A stretch of 64,000 nt of DNA from Aquila chrysaetos chrysaetos (taxonomy: Eukaryota > Chordata > Aves > Accipitriformes > Accipitridae). Location of the stretch: contig NC_044011.1 of NCBI RefSeq assembly GCF_900496995.4, forward strand, positions 11,192,041 through 11,256,040, read 5' to 3'. This document shows, piece by piece, positions 58,601 to 64,000 of the stretch. Below the pieces are notes generated by a model that was not told where the DNA came from, made no database searches, and saw only the letters and a program-made list of their open reading frames with translations. The position numbers and the translations under genes were made by a program. How positions within the stretch are numbered: the first letter of the stretch is position 1; every line of letters starts with the position of its first letter.

Positions 58601-59895
58601 ACAGCTTCTTCCCTGCCTTTCCTGATGCATCCAAAATGATAGATGTACATACTTTTACTATGAGAGTTACCAGCAAAAATCATTCCAAATACTATTGCAG
58701 ACCATGAACAGTGCTAGGCTGTTCCCTCTAATGCAGGCAGAGGACTTGATGTTCCCAGCTCCTCTGGGACAGACTTCAGCACTGCCGTGGGGACAAGACT
58801 GCAACTTTAACTTGGAGTTTCCTGAATTTCTATTATTTAAGGCTTTTAAACACTAACATTTGTGAAAAAGAATATATACATATAATAATGAAAACATTCT
58901 AGCAATACACATGTGCTTGCAGGCTTAACATTTCCCTATAGTTATAGATACATGGATATAAAACAGATATGTGACTCAGATGAAATTTAGAACAGGTAAC
59001 ACACATTGAAAAAATCAAAAGACACCACAAAGAAGTAAATATCAAATGGAGAATAACATGCAAAGCAGTAGTAGTCAAGACAAGAATCTGGTGGTTGTAG
59101 CTGCTCACAGATTAACCAAAATAACAATGTGATGTTGTCCAAAAAAATCAATATAATTCTGGCTGGATCAACTGAAGATTATTGTACTCTACTGTGCAGT
59201 GGAAATTCACTGCTGTAAGAACTGTGTCCCATAGCCAATTACTATGTTTTAAGAAAGATACAGGCCCACTGAGGAAAGTCAAGAGGAGAGGTATAAACAC
59301 AGTAAGAGATCTAGAAAACATGACCTCAGAGCTAGAAGAAAGGAGAAACGTCACAGCACCCAGGGATTGAGGCACTATGGGCTGTCTCTAAAAACGTAAT
59401 GCCAAATGGATGCTGAAGTTCCCACGAGGAGCACTGGCAAAATCTTTGCGAAGAGAAGAATTCACTTCCCATTGAATCCACTTATTTTCTGAGGAGTTAC
59501 CAGCAGTTTTCTACTCTGTACAACACACCCTATTCCTAAGATCTCCTAGGCAATGCAATGTATTCAGGAAGTTACAAAAATACCTTTCCTTTTCAACTGC
59601 TCGTGTTTTGATTCCATATTATCTACCAACAATAAGTTTCACAGATACCCTATGTGTCGTATGAAATCCTAAGTCTTCTCATGGGTTCCAAAAGTAGAGT
59701 TTTCCATTTAAAGAGATGCTCCTCTCCTTTGTGTTGTACAAAGGTAGTTAAATAAAAATTATTTAGTTATGCCCTTTACCATATCTGCTACTGGTGACTC
59801 TAAGCCTCTTCATTTCTTTCCTTGGTAATTTTTGGGGAGGTTTGCCCTTTTTCCTCTGGAAATTCTCTGCTTAAAGATTATAGCTTTCCAGGGTT

Positions 59896-59965
59896 ACCTC
59901 AAACTGAACATGATTATCTCATCTACATGATTTCTGTACCTCAAGCTGAACATGATTATCTCATG
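59896..59965. repeat. 42-bp imperfect tandem duplication
   Basis: ACCTCAAACTGAACATGATT at 59896 recurs as ACCTCAAGCTGAACATGATT at 59938. 27 of the first 28 bases are shared, and the second copy is incomplete. Confidence 0.85.
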
Positions 59966-60118
59966 ATTAACAACTAGCGCCTCTCTGAGCTAGCAGAACC
60001 AAGCTGGATCCCAAGGGACAAGCACAGAAGGTGTTAGATTGCTTCTCCATACTATGCCCTACAGGGACCTGGAACTGACTCATATGCAGTGACATAGAAG
60101 TCACTCCTTTCCATTGAT

Positions 60119-60592
60119 TTATTGGGTTTTAATTGTCTGTCTGTTCTCCCTGAAGACTGTGCCCTTGCTATCTTGCTCCCAATCATGATGTTGCTCATCT
60201 AACTCTGCTAGTGTATTTACACAGCCAAAAACTTTAAACTGCAAGAAGAAATCAGTGACCATGTTGCTCATCAGGCAGGTATGGGCACTACAAAGAACAC
60301 CAGCATCAAAACAATCAAGTGCAGAGTCACTGCAACCACAGGTGAGGCAGAGACGACAGGTATCTGGTTCGCACATTCCTGGCAGGACGTCCTCCTCGTC
60401 AGTTGCCATGAGGACAGAGCTGCCCTCTAAACCTGCCGCCTTGTAGGTCTGACTGGTTGGCTTGAACTGCCATTGCAGGAGATGGAAAAGCTTCATTTGG
60501 ATCAGTGTGGCCATCTGGAGCATATCCCTTGGGAAGGGCTTGTCAGCCAAGATGCTCAGACAAAAACAACCATGTACCAAGCACAGAAACAC
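60119..60592 (-). other. Unexplained 157-codon Cys-rich open frame
   Basis: Starts at an ATG at 60590-60592 and stops near 60119. Eight Cys fall within residues 74-106 (MCEPDTCRLCLTCGCSDSAL, then DCFDAGVLC, SAHTC). It begins MFLCLVHGCFCLSILADK, which could pass for a weak signal peptide. I recognise no family. It lies inside the presumed 5' intron of FNDC1, on the same strand. It may well be chance. Confidence 0.25.
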
Positions 60593-63500
60593 AGGGATGG
60601 ATTAAAGCCCACCTCCGGTTACCTGCAGAATCACAACTACAAAAGGCATTGACATCTCACAAACAGCCAGCATGACAAAGGAGTAAAAACATGACAGTCA
60701 GCAGGGGAGAACTGAGGCTCCGTAAGTTGTGCTTTGCTGCACGCATAAACTAAGCAACCAAAAATTCATGGTAACAGTTCCTCCAACTGGGCCCAGAGCA
60801 GTAACAGCAAAAGCCATCCATTCTGAGCCATACAGCTCCCAGATGCACCACTGTTACAATTTTTAAAAAAAGGAAAGCTTGTATTTTCCATCTTTCCCTT
60901 TCTTCACTCTTCTCAAAAGATGCTGTGGAGAGCTATGCCTTAAGAAAAGCCCCTTTGCTTTATTTTACGTAACTGTGTCACTACAGCAAGTATTTTTCAC
61001 TTATGATCGTCAGTTGGAGATTGACATTTGTCTCACAAGCACTTAAAAATGTCCCTCACCACATGCATTTGAGTTCTTTGATTCAAGACTTCATCCAAAA
61101 CTCTTTGGTGCACTCCCAGCTGAAAGCTTGGTAGCACCCTCTGTCTCCAGCTTATTTTGAAACCTACCCCCACTCTCGAGGCAGAGGCATCAAATCATTG
61201 CTCCTTCAGGTCCATCAAGACAACAAAAAATCCACCCCGACAGTCCAGAAGAATTGAGAAGGAAGGTTGCAAGCTCTCCTGGCTGCACGACTCCGGTCCC
61301 TGGGGCTCCCTGCTGCCACCCACGCAAAGTGCACAGCCCAGGCTCCAAAACACATGGTTTGCATCAAACCACTGTTTCAGTTCCTGGAGAACTACAGCCC
61401 ACTGTTCGACTCAGCAGCCACTTCTGGGACAATAAAACATGAAACCCATTCCAGCACCAGGCTTCCTGAAAACTTCCAAGCATAAGGCAGTGAGATGGAG
61501 ATGGATGGATATAGCATAGACTGTAAAATTAGGTACAGTATATAGAGCTGTAACCCTTCTACAATAAAATCTTCAATTGTTAATGCAAAATGGAGCGACA
61601 TTTAGTGAAGAATGTACTTTGTATGTCATAAAAACTTTAATTATTCTCCACTCCCTAATAAAAAATGGAAAAAGCTGAACATTTGGCAGACCCATTTCGG
61701 AAGTGCTTTTAAAACTGCCTACTTCAAAAGCAGTATTGGAAAGTGACTTTTAAAACTGCCACTCGAATTATCCCTTTGTCTACATACATCGCTTCCACCT
61801 GGCTGGTGGTAATAGTAAGTCATGTTGGTATTACTCTGTTTTTCTTTATAGAACTTCTCTTTCTAATTTTCCTTTGGGATTCTCTTCAATGCATCTTTCA
61901 AGGTCCTGATATTATTAGCTTGCTTACATTTGAAGTATTTGAAGCTCTTCATCTGGCGAAAACATTTTTATTTCTGGTGTAGTGTTCTCTTTGACATGGC
62001 TTAACTGCATTGGTCAGAGGTACTGCCAAAACAACTGACAATGTAAGGATTTGTCTTCCCATGCAGGACAGAGCCACAGCTCTGACACCGGCTGCTCCTC
62101 CAGAGTCCAGCAAACAGTGACAGGATGAGAGCACAGCTGGATTAGGTGGCACCATCAGCAGAGTTAGGTTTACAGCCTTTAAGCTTTTGATAACAAATAC
62201 ATGTCAAATCTTTAATACTTGAGTGAGTTTCAAATGTATATGCAGGTATCCTTTCACTCTTTGTTTACTGACTTTAAGTCTAACCTTTTCCGGGCTTAAA
62301 AATGGAAGTGGGTAAGGAGGGACTGGGCCTCTGTGGTACTCCAGGTTTGACCCAAAGCTCCCTGGCTTCAGTGGGAACCTCTCCTTTATCATGCCTATCA
62401 CTGGAAATTTGGTTTGCAAGAAGGGGACTCACTGATTTAACAGAAAAGCAAGTTCATAGCAAAGCTAACCTATTTCTTTTACACCATCCATATGACAAAA
62501 AGGAGTAGCATGAGCTGCCAACAGGCCTGATAAAGCCATTGATCCCAACAGATTCCTCCACACACATCCCTTCAGTCCCTCGTCCTTAGGAAGGAGGGAA
62601 TACTAGTGCTTCTCCCCCAAGATGCACCTGAGGTCTCCCAGTGCTGACACTGCATCGCCCTGCAGGACGCCTGGCTGTCTCAGCTGGCAGCTCCAGTGAG
62701 GCTCAGACCTTTCCTAGCGGGCAAGAAACTCACATTCCTTGGCTTCAGTGGATATTCAATTGGAGAAATAGCACAAATATCAACTTACAACTTCTTAAGC
62801 CCTGTTTCCGAGATAAATCAGAGCCTAAGGATGCTTTAAGTGGTGCGGTCTGAATTTAATCTAACTGCAATCACAAATGTGACAGAAGCACAGGATAAAG
62901 TTAACTGAGCTTGTTTTCCTCTAGATAATCCTTGTATAGGCTGTTCTCTAGCCCTAGCCAGAAGTTCAGTGATGGGAAGGAAACCTGCCTGAGAAAATCA
63001 GAACATGAACCCACACGGAGCAACTCATGCCATGGCAAGACATTGTCTGGAACAAAATGCACCCCTTCAAAGCTTCTGTCTTTCCACGCTGTGTTCATGA
63101 CTGTAGTCTCCACGTCATTTTCACCTCCAGTTTGTTCTTGTTTTCATATTCACACTCTTTATTCACCCAAAAGTGAGGTAACTTCTGTGTTTCTGACAGT
63201 CTAAAATGACGCTTACAGCACCTCAAAACCATGTCAGGAAAGTAAAGAGCAAACATAACATTGCCACAAACCTAACAGACCTAAAATTTTAGTTAGTCTC
63301 CTCTTTAAAATCAGGGTCACCTGACTCATGCTGCTTTTTTATGCATATTTTTCTGTCAAATCAGGCATTGAAAATACACCATCCATTGAAGAGAAGACGT
63401 GGACACCACAGAAGAGAAACCTGCCACACGGTGCTGAATCCTTGGAAGCCACGTCTCTCCTGGGACATCCCTGACTTCCACCTGCACGCGTGCACCACCC

Positions 63501-64000
63501 TTACGCACTTCTCACTGCCGCCTCTACAAAGCCTAGGGCCTTTAACTGCATTGGCCCCAGATGCACAGTTTAAACAATGTTAAAGCAGCCCGTTGGTATC
63601 ACAAGAGGTAACGCTTTCCTTCGTGGTGAGAAAGTGGCTTTAAGCCCACCACATCGCTGTCTCTGAGTGCAGGAGGAGAAGGTAGGAGAAGAAACGATCC
63701 CCTGAGAGATTCCCGAGGCAGCAGGATCCCCCTGAGCGACTCCACGGCTCCTTGGGGCAGACCCAAGGGCACACACGTGTGAGCATATCTGCCTGCATGG
63801 GCAGGATCCATCCGTCACTGGTGTCCAGGGCAAACCCATGGGTTTCAACGGCCCTTCCACCGCAAGCTTCTGGAAAGCAGGGCTCCCCCTTTGCCCTCCG
63901 CTGTCCCAGTCTGCTGCTCATCCCCCAAACAGTTCAAAGGCTGTCAGGGGTGCGGGGCTACTGGAAGCCACAACAACAGCAAAAGAAGGCACGAACACAA

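Larger units (their letters stand above)
50429..64000. other. Probable 5' intron of FNDC1, no exon recognised
   Basis: I looked on the minus strand for the first FN3 domain and the segment before EKDIPNRP (for example the W-D-P-P, Y-N-I-A-Y-G-K and G-G-E-W-I-E stretches known from other FNDC1 proteins) and found none. FNDC1 genes are large with long 5' introns, so this is most simply intron. It holds one CR1-like patch (52380-52640), a 42-bp duplication (59896-59965), a GC-rich patch (about 57950-58300) and an unexplained open frame (60119-60592). The rest shows nothing. Confidence 0.55.

Overview
This is a vertebrate, almost certainly avian, genomic window. At least three and probably five CR1 LINE fragments of the bird type are present, along with a dispersed LTR-like element that I recognise from many bird genomes. 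The only protein-coding gene I can support is FNDC1 (fibronectin type III domain containing 1), on the minus strand. Its introns, the repeats and the flanking sequence make up everything else. I found no bacterial, phage, CRISPR or operon-like content and no new multi-gene system.

Layout. 1-320 is a decayed CR1 running off the left edge. 351-2600 is unassigned sequence downstream of FNDC1. 2615-3342 is another old CR1 piece with a 13-bp tandem expansion. 3470-5164 is the likely FNDC1 3' UTR. 5165-50428 holds nineteen FNDC1 coding exons, read from right to left. Every junction has GT..AG ends and all nineteen join in one frame: 4967 coding bases, 1655 residues counting the split first codon, ending in TAG. 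The introns carry two CR1 copies (7206-8415 and 12500-13132), an LTR-like repeat (about 21171-22253) and a CpG island (about 17938-18440). 50429-64000 contains no exon I can identify. The first exons of FNDC1 (signal peptide and first FN3 domain) are not recognisable here and probably lie to the right of the window.

Protein architecture (residue 1 is the split codon at the start of the 50219-50428 exon). Three FN3 domains at about 1-103, 104-204 and 205-303 are each built from two exons. One 2370-base exon codes for a Ser/Pro/Thr-rich disordered region (304-1093). A Gly/Asn-rich linker and a module rich in short G-x-P/L repeats follow (1094-1210), then Thr-rich mucin-like tracts (about 1211-1257 and 1320-1350). 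A C-terminal FN3 domain (about 1380-1512) leads into a Cys-containing C-terminal domain shared with ABI3BP/TARSH (1513-1655). This is a secreted extracellular-matrix-type protein.

Features most worth a second look: a 34-bp piece of the large coding exon is duplicated with one mismatch in the adjacent upstream intron; a dense intronic CpG island carries long open frames on both strands; a 30-base in-frame microexon is present; acidic tyrosine clusters appear in the disordered region; and an unexplained Cys-rich 157-codon open frame lies at 60119-60592.
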